Assembly: GCA_024699225.1 (NCBI GenBank)
Contig: JAILPZ010000012.1
Span: 1-64,000, forward strand
DNA: 64,000 nucleotides
Direction: 5' to 3'
Origin: Sphaerochaetaceae bacterium
GTDB lineage: Bacteria > Spirochaetota > Spirochaetia > Sphaerochaetales > Sphaerochaetaceae
Below, one piece after another: positions 54,082 through 62,672 of this stretch. Both the position numbers and the translations under genes were made by a program. The notes beneath the pieces are model-generated. The model ran no database searches, was not told the origin of the DNA, and saw nothing but the letters and a program-made list of their open reading frames with translations. Each line of letters starts with the position of its first letter. Position 1 is the first letter of the stretch.

Positions 54082-56259
54082 ATGGAACTATTTGAAAAGG
54101 CTTCAAGCAGTGAAATAAAGAATCAGCCCCTGGCATACAGGATGCGGCCCAGAACTCTTGATGAGTACATAGGCCAGGACCATATTGTAGGCCCCGGTCG
54201 TCTTCTCAGAAGAGCCATTCAGGCTGACCAGTTAAGTTCAGTAATATTCTACGGTCCTCCCGGAACAGGAAAGACAACCCTTGCAAGAGTAATAGCAAAT
54301 ACTACAAAAAGTCATTTTACATCCTTAAATGCTGTTCTAAGCGGAGTTAAGGATTTAAGGGAAGAAATAGACGGTGCAAAGGACCGCCTGAGTGTTTACG
54401 GAAGAAGAACAATTCTCTTTGTAGATGAGGTTCACCGCTGGAATAAAAGCCAGCAGGATGCACTTTTACCATGGGTTGAAAACGGAACCTTTATTCTCAT
54501 TGGTGCTACCACTGAAAACCCGTTCTTTGAAGTAAACCCAGCCCTTGTCAGCAGATCAAGAATATTTCAGTTAAAGCCTCTTACAGATGAGAATCTTAAA
54601 GACATAGCCCTTCAGGCCCTCTCTGACAAGGAGCGCGGTTACGGAAAGATAAAGGTTGAGTTTGAGCAAGGGGCTCTTGAGCACTTAATTGATGTAGCAA
54701 AAGGAGATGCAAGAAGCCTCCTTAATGCTCTTGAACTTGCAGTTGAAACTTCAGAATCAAAAGACGGAGTTGTATTTGTTTCAAAGGAAGCTGCAGAAGA
54801 AAGTATTCAGAGAAAAGCCGTTTTGTACGACAAGGAGGGAGACTATCACTTTGATGTTATTTCTGCCTTCATTAAATCGCTTCGGGGAAGCGACCCAGAT
54901 GCAGCTTTGTACTGGCTTGCAAAAATGGTCCATGCAGGAGAAGACCCGCGCTTTATCTTCCGCCGCATGTTAATCAGCGCCTGTGAGGATATAGGTCTTG
55001 CTGACCCGAATGCAATTTCAGTAGTAACTGCAGACGCTCAGGCCTTTAACATGGTTGGCATGCCCGAGGGCAGATACCACTTAACCCATGCAGCGCTATA
55101 TCTTTCTACAGCTCCCAAGAGCAACAGCGCCCTAGGCTTCTTTGACGCCTTAAGCGGTGTGGAAAAAGAGTCTCAGATGTCTGAGGTTCCAAACCATCTG
55201 CGGGATGCAAGCCGCGACAGCGAAGGCTTTGGCCACGGTGAAGGCTACATGTATCCTCATGCATACAGAGAGCACTGGGTAGCCCAGCAGTACCTTCCAA
55301 ACGAGCTTCAGGGCAAGGTTTTCTACCAGCCGGGCAACATAGGCTATGAGGCAACAATCAGGGATGCAGTTAACAGAAGACGTGAAATACAGCTTGAGAC
55401 CGTTGATCTGGATGCATTTCCCGAGAACCTTACCTTTACAAAGAAAGACAAGAACCGCGAGATGTGGATAAAAAGGTCTGAGCAGGCCAGAAGCCAGGCT
55501 CTTTCAACTCTCAGGGACAAGGTCTTCTCATCTTTTGACTGCATAAGAAGTGACCGCATTCTGGTTCTGAATGCAGGACACGGCATGATGCTCTGGGAGG
55601 CCTTCCGCCGCACACCCGAGGGTCTCTCTGCGGCAGTTGTCAGAAACGCAGAGGACCTTCAGTACATTCAGCACAGATGCGACACACTGGATGAGAATGT
55701 CTCCTATAACATGGGAGGCTCTTCAGTCTCTTCAGTAAATGCCGACAAGCCTCAGGTCTACTCTTCCCTTTCTGCCATCCCCTCTGACATAAGGTTTGAG
55801 CACATAGTTGGCAGAAACCACCTTGTTCTTTCAAAGGATATGGGAAAAAGCATAAAGGACCTTCTTCCTCTGTGCACAGACACTGCAAGTCTCACTCTTG
55901 CTGAAACACTCCCCTCCGACGGCACCCATCTTTCAGATCTGATTCATGAAAGTCCTCTTAAAAAGAGCCTTAAGAAGGCTGAAGAGACCATCTACGACAA
56001 GGATTTTAAGAAGAAAATGCTTAGTGCAGTTGAAAAGCACTTTAAGATCTGCGGAACTGAGAATTTTAACTTCACCGAATCCAGAATTATAGACAGTGAT
56101 GATGTTAAGCGCTGGGTTCACTCTTCATACGCGCCGGCACTTAAGGCAGATAGCACAGAAGAAGAGAAAATGATTAAGGAACTTACAGCCCAGCTTTGTG
56201 CAGCTCCTGTTTCCTGGTCTGTAAGCTGTATAATAATCAAGGCTGAAAAGCTTTCATAA
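54082..56259 (+). CDS. rarA: RarA/MgsA replication-associated AAA+ ATPase with C-terminal extension
   Basis: A 725-residue protein. Residues 1 to about 425 are a normal RarA: clamp-loader-like AAA+ domain with [13 protein letters not shown] (Walker A) and [11 protein letters not shown] (Walker B), then the family C-terminal tetramerisation region ([30 protein letters not shown]). Residues about 470-725 are extra: [18 protein letters not shown] resembles the glycine-rich motif I of SAM-dependent methyltransferases. The extension ends in [16 protein letters not shown], a typical terminal strand of that fold. RarA works at stalled forks with the clamp loader and SSB. ATG 54082 follows AGGGA. Confidence 0.9.
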   Translation: MELFEKASSSEIKNQPLAYRMRPRTLDEYIGQDHIVGPGRLLRRAIQADQLSSVIFYGPPGTGKTTLARVIANTTKSHFTSLNAVLSGVKDLREEIDGAKDRLSVYGRRTILFVDEVHRWNKSQQDALLPWVENGTFILIGATTENPFFEVNPALVSRSRIFQLKPLTDENLKDIALQALSDKERGYGKIKVEFEQGALEHLIDVAKGDARSLLNALELAVETSESKDGVVFVSKEAAEESIQRKAVLYDKEGDYHFDVISAFIKSLRGSDPDAALYWLAKMVHAGEDPRFIFRRMLISACEDIGLADPNAISVVTADAQAFNMVGMPEGRYHLTHAALYLSTAPKSNSALGFFDALSGVEKESQMSEVPNHLRDASRDSEGFGHGEGYMYPHAYREHWVAQQYLPNELQGKVFYQPGNIGYEATIRDAVNRRREIQLETVDLDAFPENLTFTKKDKNREMWIKRSEQARSQALSTLRDKVFSSFDCIRSDRILVLNAGHGMMLWEAFRRTPEGLSAAVVRNAEDLQYIQHRCDTLDENVSYNMGGSSVSSVNADKPQVYSSLSAIPSDIRFEHIVGRNHLVLSKDMGKSIKDLLPLCTDTASLTLAETLPSDGTHLSDLIHESPLKKSLKKAEETIYDKDFKKKMLSAVEKHFKICGTENFNFTESRIIDSDDVKRWVHSSYAPALKADSTEEEKMIKELTAQLCAAPVSWSVSCIIIKAEKLS

Positions 56260-56265
56260 TCTTTA

Positions 56266-56294
56266 TTGACTTTATTAGTTAATTATTGCATATT
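56266..56294 (+). promoter_or_regulatory. Promoter of the three-tRNA cluster
   Basis: TTGACT (56266-56271) and CATATT (56289-56294) are 17 bases apart, about 15 bases ahead of tRNA-His. Confidence 0.7.
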
Positions 56295-56308
56295 TCAATA
56301 CGCACCAT

Positions 56309-56381
56309 GGTGGAAGTAGTTCAATGGTAGAGCCCCAGATTGTGGATCTGGTTGTTGCGGGTTCGAGCCCCGTCTTCCACC
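56309..56381 (+). tRNA. tRNA-His (anticodon GTG)
   Basis: Cloverleaf with the extra G-1 (56309) opposite C73, acceptor GTGGAAG/CTTCCAC, anticodon stem CCAGA/TCTGG, loop TTGTGGA and a normal TTCGAGC T-loop. CCA is not encoded. Confidence 0.96.
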
Positions 56382-56405
56382 CTAAAGGCTATAGCAAGGC
56401 AGATC

Positions 56406-56479
56406 GCTCCCGTAGCTCAACTGGATAGAGCGTCGGACTTCGAATCCGCAGGTTACAGGTTCGAGCCCTGCCGGGAGTA
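56406..56479 (+). tRNA. tRNA-Arg (anticodon TCG)
   Basis: Acceptor GCTCCCG/CGGGAGT (first pair G-T), D-arm GCTC/GAGC, anticodon loop CTTCGAA, T-arm ACAGG/CCTGC with TTCGAGC. CCA is not encoded. Confidence 0.94.
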
Positions 56480-56540
56480 AAATTTTAAATCTCCTATTGC
56501 CAAAAGCCATGCAAAATGTTATAAACATTCTGCAACTTAT

Positions 56541-56613
56541 GGACGGATAGCTCAGCTGGTAGAGCAACAGACTCTTAATCTGTGGGTCCAGGGTTCGATC
56601 CCCTGTCCGTTCA
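56541..56613 (+). tRNA. tRNA-Lys (anticodon CTT)
   Basis: Acceptor GGACGGA/TCCGTTC, D-arm GCTC/GAGC, anticodon stem ACAGA/TCTGT with loop CTCTTAA, normal TTCGATC T-loop. CCA is not encoded. This is the last tRNA of the cluster. Confidence 0.96.
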
Positions 56614-56617
56614 CTTA

Positions 56618-56642
56618 CCACTTCTCACGAAGTGGTTTTTTT
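56618..56642 (+). terminator. Terminator of the tRNA cluster
   Basis: CCACTTC and GAAGTGG form a seven-base stem around TCAC, followed by seven Ts. Confidence 0.9.
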
Positions 56643-56684
56643 ATGCCTTCATCTCGTGTATAATACAGGCAGGAAGTAAAAAGC

Positions 56685-57194
56685 ATGAAAAAATCTTTTA
56701 TTTTTATTACTCTCTTTGTTCTGCTTTTTGCATCCTGTGCAACTGCCGGAACAGAAACAACCATTGAAGAAGAAATAACAGGAAAAGTTATTCCTGATTT
56801 CAAAACGCAGACAACACAGGGAACATTCAGACTTTCTGAAGTTCTGGAAACAAATGACTTTGTTCTTATCAATTTCTGGGGCGGCTCCTGCGTACCGTGC
56901 AAGAAGGCACTTCCTGTTCTTGAGTCTCTTTCCAAAAAGTACGAGGGAAAGATAGCATTTATTTCACTTTCACAGTGGAACGACACTATGGCCACAGCCA
57001 AAGAAGTAGCCAAGACCTACGGTGTAACCTACCCTGTTGGTATAGATACTGCGAATATCCATGAATACAGGGATACCGAACCCGTACCGGGCTTCTTCCT
57101 TGTAGACAAAAACAGAGTTGTTGTCTGGGAGAGATTGGGTGCTCCTCTGGATGAAGAATACTATATTGAAATATTCAACCAGTATTTAAAGTAA
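56685..57194 (+). CDS. TlpA/ResA-like thioredoxin lipoprotein
   Basis: A 169-residue lipoprotein (signal FIFITLFVLLFASC) with a periplasmic thioredoxin fold. The redox motif is WGGSCVPCK (Cys-x-x-Cys about residues 69-72), and the cis-proline region is VPGFFLVDKN. It probably reduces or exchanges disulfides outside the cytoplasm. A TATAAT at 56659-56664 and an AGGAAG Shine-Dalgarno precede the ATG. It converges with the small thioredoxin gene by a nine-base overlap. Confidence 0.85.
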   Translation: MKKSFIFITLFVLLFASCATAGTETTIEEEITGKVIPDFKTQTTQGTFRLSEVLETNDFVLINFWGGSCVPCKKALPVLESLSKKYEGKIAFISLSQWNDTMATAKEVAKTYGVTYPVGIDTANIHEYRDTEPVPGFFLVDKNRVVVWERLGAPLDEEYYIEIFNQYLK

Positions 57195-57467
57195 GCTCAG
57201 ATAGTACTCAGTTCTCTCAAATATTGCATTTAAGCTAAAGTATCCTGCATCATGGATGGTCTCGTGCCCGTTTACGTATACAACTACTGCGGGCACTGAG
57301 AGTATTCCTTTCTGGGCGGCCTCCTCAGGATGGTCGTCTGTACTTATGTAGCGAAAAGAAACGTTGTGTTCCTTTGCCCACTTCTCTATCTTCAGCCTTA
57401 TGTCGTGGCACGGAGGACAGGTTTTTGAGCCGTATTGAACAATTAATACTTTAGAATCAGTACCCAA
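57186..57467 (-). CDS. Thioredoxin-like protein
   Basis: A 93-residue, cytoplasmic-looking thioredoxin. The active site is SKTCPPCHDI (about residues 14-23) and the cis-proline is in LSVPAVVVY. It lacks the first helix of longer thioredoxins. The start lies 25 bases inside the end of the upstream DUF4038 gene, so it is translated from the same transcript. The CPPC variant is typical of some anaerobic thioredoxins. Confidence 0.82.
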   Translation of the reverse strand: MGTDSKVLIVQYGSKTCPPCHDIRLKIEKWAKEHNVSFRYISTDDHPEEAAQKGILSVPAVVVYVNGHETIHDAGYFSLNAIFERTEYYLSLL

Positions 57468-58717
57468 TCGTTTGAATCCTCATAGCGTTTGACTGGACAG
57501 AAGGCCTTTTCATCCTCATTCTTAATCACTCCCATGTAGCTGTACACCCCGCTCTGAGGGTTAAGCCAGTAGGCCGTAAGAGCTTTGTCCTTATAGTGTT
57601 TAAGATTTAACTTAAACTCTTCACCGGTATAGGTATAGGCAAAGAGGAAGTTCTCTCCCGCAAATATGGATACATGGTGGTACCTTTCTTTCTGAACTGA
57701 AGAGAGGTAGTCGTTATGCTCTCTGCCTTTTGTGTAATCAACGCTTTCCATAAGAGACTTAAGAGTCTTAAGCTGACCGGCTGCCGGGGCATGGAGGGCC
57801 TGAACCCAGCTTTCACGCACCCCGTAGGCACCGCGTCCCTTATCAGGGTCGTAGAACTGGATGATAGCGTTGTGTCCGTAGGTAAAGCCGCAGGCACCTG
57901 CAAATACAGACCAGTATGCGTAGCGCCTTACATCCTTTTCCTCCCAATATGGCTGACGCGGATCATGAAGACCCTGAATTATTCCCTCGTAGCTTGGCTC
58001 TGCATCCAGACAGGGTTTAACGGGGCTCATGCTGTTGTTCTCTTCAACATAGCGGTAGTTGTCTTCACCGTACCAGATGTCCGTCTCATCATCCCACTTT
58101 TGAAGCATCTTCTGGTCGTAGCGCCTGTGACCTGACTGGAACATATTAAAATCAAGCCAGGGACAGCTGTTAAACCACCGCGCAGAGAGAGTTCTTCCAA
58201 ACGGATGGAAGGTAATGAGGTGTTCAGGGTCAAGGGCCTTTAGAACTGTTCCGAACTTATCAAAGGCCTCATAGGCATCTGAACCGCGCACATCTCCACC
58301 GAGAACCCAGATAAGGTTCTTATGATGAGAAAAAGAAGAGACTATCTTTTTTGCAAAGGCCTCTACGTTATTTTCATTCATTATTTTGTGGGTGAAAAAT
58401 GAACCCCAGGTGGGAAGAAGAGCTATTTTTAAACCCAGAGACTCAGCAAAAGAGATCATTCGGGAGGCTGTCTCATAGTACTTTTCATTCTGGGTATCCC
58501 TGTCGTAGACGGGCATGCCGTTCTCTATTCCGCTTTTGTCGGGAAGAGCATAATGAAGGACAACCTGGATAACATTAAAGCCCAGGCTCCTACGGTTTTT
58601 CAGGTACAAAACCATCTCGTCCCAGGAAAGCTTTTCAAGCATGAGCCAGCCTGTATCACCGAGATAGAAAAATGGTTTATCATCTTCAAAAAGATATCTG
58701 TCTTTTACTTTGAGCAT
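57443..58717 (-). CDS. DUF4038 glycoside hydrolase-like protein (GH140-like)
   Basis: A 424-residue cytosolic protein without a signal peptide. The N-terminal half matches DUF4038 TIM-barrel hydrolases: FFYLGDTGWLMLEKLSWDE, RRSLGFNVIQVVL and HKNLIWVLGGDVRGSD (residues about 130-145), where acidic residues would be catalytic. The C-terminus resembles the small beta domain described as a putative collagen-binding domain. Relatives include apiosidases, but the substrate is unknown. No Shine-Dalgarno; TATGAT ends six bases before the ATG. Confidence 0.8.
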   Translation of the reverse strand: MLKVKDRYLFEDDKPFFYLGDTGWLMLEKLSWDEMVLYLKNRRSLGFNVIQVVLHYALPDKSGIENGMPVYDRDTQNEKYYETASRMISFAESLGLKIALLPTWGSFFTHKIMNENNVEAFAKKIVSSFSHHKNLIWVLGGDVRGSDAYEAFDKFGTVLKALDPEHLITFHPFGRTLSARWFNSCPWLDFNMFQSGHRRYDQKMLQKWDDETDIWYGEDNYRYVEENNSMSPVKPCLDAEPSYEGIIQGLHDPRQPYWEEKDVRRYAYWSVFAGACGFTYGHNAIIQFYDPDKGRGAYGVRESWVQALHAPAAGQLKTLKSLMESVDYTKGREHNDYLSSVQKERYHHVSIFAGENFLFAYTYTGEEFKLNLKHYKDKALTAYWLNPQSGVYSYMGVIKNEDEKAFCPVKRYEDSNDWVLILKY

Positions 58718-58723
58718 ACATTA

Positions 58724-58729
58724 ATCATA
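58724..58729 (-). promoter_or_regulatory. -10 box six bases before the DUF4038 ATG
   Basis: TATGAT, then TAATGT, then ATG at 58717. Upstream is a long A/T tract but no good -35 box. Confidence 0.5.
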
Positions 58730-58779
58730 CTTTAAAAAATTTTTTTGTGTTTTTTTTATTTTTTGGAGCTATCCCAAAA

Positions 58780-58809
58780 TTGACATATACCTAAAAAAGT
58801 AATTATTTT
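58780..58809 (+). promoter_or_regulatory. Promoter of the YkgJ-type gene
   Basis: A consensus TTGACA (58780-58785) is 18 bases from TATTTT (58804-58809). The ATG at 58819 is nine bases after the -10 box, so the leader is about three bases long. Confidence 0.65.
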
Positions 58810-58818
58810 TTTTCACAA

Positions 58819-59472
58819 ATGAACAGTGATAGAGAAAAGATCATTGGTCTGCTCGGAGACACTTCACTAGGAAAAAGCCTCTCCGAACTCTCTGAAATAT
58901 ATGACAGGATTGAAGAAGAAACAGAGGAATTCTGCAGCACTTTTAACATACACTGTAAAAGCGGATGCGGAACATGCTGCGAACATTTTATCCCTGATAT
59001 TACAAGTGTCGAAGCAAAGATGGTTGCTTCCTACATTCTTTTAATAAAAAGAGATATAGCCTTAATTGATAAGGTTAACAAGCCTTCTGACGGAATTTGT
59101 CCGCTGTATAATAAAGACAATCCTTACCACTGCCAGGTCTATGCCGCACGTCCTTTGATCTGCCGCCTGTTTGCCCAGTGCCCGTCACGCATGAAAGACG
59201 GCTCTGCCTCATTCAGACGCTGCAAGTTTGAAGGAGGGTCCCGGATGCCTGAGAAGCTTGACTTCCCAAGCTCTGAAACTGTTAAAACCATGGATGACTA
59301 CGGCATACAGGTTCGCTCAATAGACAATACTGTAGAAGACCTGGATAAGGCAGTTTCCAAAGCCATAAGTGAAGTTGCACTTCTGGCCTCTCTGCTTGGA
59401 ATTCTCGGTTCATCTTCAGGCGGGGATTCAAATCCCACACCAACACCTACACCGGCTCCTAAGGCTTCTTAA
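58819..59472 (+). CDS. YkgJ-type cysteine-cluster protein
   Basis: A 217-residue protein of the YkgJ/zinc- or iron-chelating cysteine cluster family. The cluster is CKSGCGTCCEHF, followed by CPLY and CRLFAQCPSR, matching the family spacing. The C-terminus ends in a short hydrophobic stretch, then SSSGGDSN and a PTPTPTPAP tail, which is unusual for the family and suggests an exposed or flexible end. Its function is unknown. The start has no Shine-Dalgarno and sits next to a promoter. Confidence 0.8.
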   Translation: MNSDREKIIGLLGDTSLGKSLSELSEIYDRIEEETEEFCSTFNIHCKSGCGTCCEHFIPDITSVEAKMVASYILLIKRDIALIDKVNKPSDGICPLYNKDNPYHCQVYAARPLICRLFAQCPSRMKDGSASFRRCKFEGGSRMPEKLDFPSSETVKTMDDYGIQVRSIDNTVEDLDKAVSKAISEVALLASLLGILGSSSGGDSNPTPTPTPAPKAS

Positions 59473-59473
59473 A

Positions 59474-60154
59474 TCAGAAACCGAGATCCTCACCGACTAT
59501 TATTACAATTATTCTGTCAGCGTTTCTCTGTCTGCCCATAACAACCGAGTTACAGCAAATCGTATCCTCACAGCCTCCGGCAGGAAGTGTCATAAGATCA
59601 GCTTTGTCACAGACCGGGCGCATGCATCTGCCGTTTTTGGCACAGAATGTATCCTTATCAAGACGTACGCAGTTTGCAGGAGCCGCTGTTTCCTTAACCC
59701 TGACAACCGCAGCACTCAGATCCGGAACAATCTTATTCTGCCCTGCTACAACTATTACACGCTTTGGTCCGTAGAGCATGGCTGCAACACGGTTTGAGTT
59801 TCCGTCAACGTTGTACAGAACACCTGTCTCGGTTATGGCATTTGAGCTTGTAAGATAGGTGTCTGACAGAAGAGCCTTATGAAGAATTTCCTTTGTTTCT
59901 TCCGGTGTAAGACCCTTTTTACCCCTGTCCAGGAAGTTGTACTTACCGCTTCTCAGTATTTCCATAATTCCTGTCTGAACAAGTGTGGCACTGCCGCCTG
60001 TGGCAACAGTCTCACCCTCTTCAAGCAGAGTTGAAACCAGGGCTGCAGCTTCCTTTGAAGAAGGCACGTAGAAAGCCCTCATATTGTTTTTCTCAAGAGC
60101 TGCCATGGTTCTCTTTATTCTTATGTGAAGAATTCTTTCAACATTAGCATCCAT
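59474..60154 (-). CDS. LUD domain (lactate utilization LutC-like) protein
   Basis: A 226-residue protein of the LUD/DUF162 family. It shows ALEKNNMRAFYVPSSKEA, GGSATLVQTGI, DTYLTSSNAITETG and KRVIVVAGQNKIV, typical of LutC-like proteins in lactate or glycolate oxidation. Two cysteine groups near the C-terminus (CMRPVC, then CEDTICC) could bind a metal or cluster. GAGG six bases before ATG 60154 sets the start; longer frames lack support. No lutA or lutB partner is visible. Confidence 0.85.
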   Translation of the reverse strand: MDANVERILHIRIKRTMAALEKNNMRAFYVPSSKEAAALVSTLLEEGETVATGGSATLVQTGIMEILRSGKYNFLDRGKKGLTPEETKEILHKALLSDTYLTSSNAITETGVLYNVDGNSNRVAAMLYGPKRVIVVAGQNKIVPDLSAAVVRVKETAAPANCVRLDKDTFCAKNGRCMRPVCDKADLMTLPAGGCEDTICCNSVVMGRQRNADRIIVIIVGEDLGF

Positions 60155-60193
60155 AACACACCTCGCTGAGATTATAACACGGCACAAAAGGTT

Positions 60194-60222
60194 TTCAAAC
60201 TTAACACAGCCTGTAATATAAT
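60194..60222 (+). promoter_or_regulatory. Promoter of the rhodanese-CoA disulfide reductase operon
   Basis: TTCAAA (60194-60199) and a perfect TATAAT (60217-60222) are 17 bases apart, with an AAAGGA Shine-Dalgarno before the ATG at 60244. Confidence 0.7.
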
Positions 60223-60243
60223 ACTTAGGAAAAAGGAAATAAT

Positions 60244-60636
60244 ATGAGAAAGAAACTGTTGTTATTAATACTTCTTGTACTCTGTCTTGTTTTTGCAGCA
60301 TCATGCGCCGGCAGGACGGAGGAGGCTTCCTACACACATATTTCACAGGAAGAAGCCAAAAGAATAATTGATGAAGAGACAGGCTACGTTATTTTGGACG
60401 TAAGAACTGCAGAGGAATATAGTGAGTCTCACATTGAGGGAGCTGTTTTAATCCCCTATGATGAGATACCGGCAAAAGCCGAGAGCATATTAAAGGACAA
60501 GGACCAGAAGATTCTTGTTTACTGCAGAAGTGGAAACAGAAGCAGAAAAGGCTCTGCTTCTCTTGTTAAGATAGGCTATACAAATGTTCTTGAATTCGGC
60601 GGAATCAGCACCTGGCCGTATGGAACTGTAAAATAA
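60244..60636 (+). CDS. Rhodanese-like lipoprotein
   Basis: A 130-residue lipoprotein (signal LLLLILLVLCLVFAASC, lipobox with AASC) carrying a rhodanese domain: VILDVRTAEEYSESHIEGA and the active cysteine in VYCRSGNRSR (about residue 94). It would carry sulfane sulfur in the periplasm. It is first in the operon with a second rhodanese and a CoA disulfide reductase, all in the same direction. Confidence 0.88.
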   Translation: MRKKLLLLILLVLCLVFAASCAGRTEEASYTHISQEEAKRIIDEETGYVILDVRTAEEYSESHIEGAVLIPYDEIPAKAESILKDKDQKILVYCRSGNRSRKGSASLVKIGYTNVLEFGGISTWPYGTVK

Positions 60637-60647
60637 GGCAGGAAAAG

Positions 60648-60974
60648 ATGGGATTTTTTGATTTTCTTAAGGGACCCGATATTAATGAGGGTGTAAAAGA
60701 ATGGAAGAGCACAGAAGGCTCAGTACTTCTGGATGTAAGAGAAAAAGATGAGTATGCAAGCGGCCACATCCCGGGAAGCATAAACGTACCCCTATCTTCC
60801 CTTGGAAGTGTTACAAAATATGTAAAGGACAAGGAGACACCGCTGTTTGTCCACTGTCTGAGCGGTGGCAGAAGCTCGTCTGCAACTGCATCACTTAAAA
60901 GTATGGGTTACACAAATGTAAAGAATATTGGCGGAATCAGTTCCTACAAGGGTGATATAGAGGTGCTCTCATGA
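60648..60974 (+). CDS. Cytosolic rhodanese
   Basis: A 108-residue single-domain rhodanese without a signal peptide. LLDVREKDEYASGHIPGSINVPLSSL is the family N-terminus and HCLSGGRSSSA holds the catalytic cysteine (about residue 67). AGGAAAAG precedes the ATG. It overlaps the start of the next gene by four bases. Confidence 0.9.
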   Translation: MGFFDFLKGPDINEGVKEWKSTEGSVLLDVREKDEYASGHIPGSINVPLSSLGSVTKYVKDKETPLFVHCLSGGRSSSATASLKSMGYTNVKNIGGISSYKGDIEVLS

Positions 60975-62662
60975 AAACAGTAATAGTTGGAGGAGTTGCA
61001 GGCGGTGCTACTGCTGCAGCAAGATTAAGACGTCTGGATGAGAATGCCCAGATAGTGGTTTTTGAAAAATCAGGCTATGTTTCATATGCAAACTGCGGCC
61101 TGCCGTACTTCATAGGCGGTGTTATAACAGACCGTGAGGATCTGACACTCCAGACTCCTCAGAGCTTTTACTCACGCTTTAGAATTGACGTTAAGACAAG
61201 CCATGAGGTCCTGGATATAGACAAGAACAAAAAGACCGTCACTGTTAAGGACCTTAAAAGCGGAAAAACGTTTGAGGAGAGTTATGACACACTCATCCTC
61301 TCTCCCGGAGCCAAACCGCTCAAGCCGGATCTCCCCGGAATAGACAGCCCGAAAATTTTTACTCTGAGAAATGTTGAAGACACCTTTGCCATTTATGATT
61401 TTGTTCAAAAACATAAACCCGAAAAGGCCGTGGTTATCGGTGGCGGTTATATTGGTCTTGAGACAGCCGAGAACCTTTATGAAAAAGGTCTGGAAGTCTC
61501 CGTCCTCCAGCGCCCTAAGCAGCTTATGAATACTCTGGACTATGACATGGCCACCTTTGTGCATGCAAAGCTCAGGGAGAAAGGAATAAAGCTCATGCTC
61601 GGCTGCAACGTTACGGGCTTTGAGGAAAAAGACAGCCATATTATTGTCACTACAGCCGACTCAGGAAATATAAGTGCAGACATGGTAATTCTTGCAATAG
61701 GAGTTGTTCCCGATACTGCTCTTGCAGATAAGGCAGGTCTTGAAAAAGGCGTTAAGGGCTGTATAAAGGTAAATTCCCACATGCAGAGCTCTGTTAAGGA
61801 TATTTATGCTGTAGGAGATGCTGTCGAAGTTACACACTTTGTAAGTAAGGAAAAAGCTTCAATTGCCCTTGCAGGTCCTGCAAACAAGCAGGGAAGAATT
61901 GCAGCAGACAACATCTGTGGCATACATTCAGAGTTTAAGGGCTCTATGGGTTCATCCATTATTAAGGTATTTGATTTAACAGTAGCCGGAACCGGTTTGA
62001 CTGAGAAGGCAGCCTTAAAGGCAGGACTTGAGTGTGAAAGCATAATTCTTGCCCCCTCTTCTCACGCCTCATACTATCCCGGAGCCAAAACCATGACACT
62101 GAAAGTTGTCTTTGAAAAGAAAACCGGACGTCTTTTGGGTGCCCAGGCCATAGGCAAGGAAGGCGTGGATAAGAGAATAGATGTTCTTGCAACAGCAATT
62201 ATGGCAGGCCTTGGCGCCGAGGATCTTAAAGACCTGGATCTCTGCTACGCTCCGCCGTTCTCATCCGCAAAGGACCCTGTGAATATGGCAGGTTTTGTTA
62301 TGGACAACATTCTCAGTGGCAGAATCAAACAGTTTCACTTTGAGGATGTAGATAAACTTCCGCGTGACGGTTCCGTGACACTGCTGGATACAAGAACCAC
62401 AGGAGAATACTCAAGAGGTCATGTTGAAGGGTTTATGAACATTCCTGTAGATGAACTTAGAGAGCGTCTTGGAGAGCTTGATAAAAGCAAAAAGATCTAT
62501 GTTATGTGCCAGAGCGGGCTTAGAAGTTACATTTCAACCTGTATTCTGAACAACAGTGGTTTTGATGCTTTTAATTTTGCAGGCGGCTACCGCTTCTACT
62601 CAGCTGTAAAAAACGAAATGGTCTGTGCAGAAAGCTCTCTGCCCTGCGGAATGGATAAGTAA
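60971..62662 (+). CDS. CoA disulfide reductase/polysulfide reductase with C-terminal rhodanese
   Basis: A 563-residue fusion. Residues 1 to about 440 are a FAD- and NAD(P)H-dependent pyridine-nucleotide-disulfide oxidoreductase: VIVGGVAGGATAAARLRR, the redox cysteine in YANCGLPYFIGG (about residue 43), VVIGGGYIGLETAENL and YAVGDAVEV. Residues about 460-563 form a rhodanese with the cysteine in VMCQSGLRS. Such fusions act as CoA disulfide or per/polysulfide reductases, reducing sulfane sulfur and keeping CoA thiols reduced. With two rhodaneses upstream the operon suggests sulfur or polysulfide handling. Confidence 0.92.
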   Translation: MKTVIVGGVAGGATAAARLRRLDENAQIVVFEKSGYVSYANCGLPYFIGGVITDREDLTLQTPQSFYSRFRIDVKTSHEVLDIDKNKKTVTVKDLKSGKTFEESYDTLILSPGAKPLKPDLPGIDSPKIFTLRNVEDTFAIYDFVQKHKPEKAVVIGGGYIGLETAENLYEKGLEVSVLQRPKQLMNTLDYDMATFVHAKLREKGIKLMLGCNVTGFEEKDSHIIVTTADSGNISADMVILAIGVVPDTALADKAGLEKGVKGCIKVNSHMQSSVKDIYAVGDAVEVTHFVSKEKASIALAGPANKQGRIAADNICGIHSEFKGSMGSSIIKVFDLTVAGTGLTEKAALKAGLECESIILAPSSHASYYPGAKTMTLKVVFEKKTGRLLGAQAIGKEGVDKRIDVLATAIMAGLGAEDLKDLDLCYAPPFSSAKDPVNMAGFVMDNILSGRIKQFHFEDVDKLPRDGSVTLLDTRTTGEYSRGHVEGFMNIPVDELRERLGELDKSKKIYVMCQSGLRSYISTCILNNSGFDAFNFAGGYRFYSAVKNEMVCAESSLPCGMDK

Positions 62663-62672
62663 TTTTTAGAAA

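Noticed and set aside
57443-57467. Fusion of the thioredoxin and DUF4038 genes
   Set aside because: The reading frames differ and the thioredoxin has its own start; they merely overlap by 25 bases.
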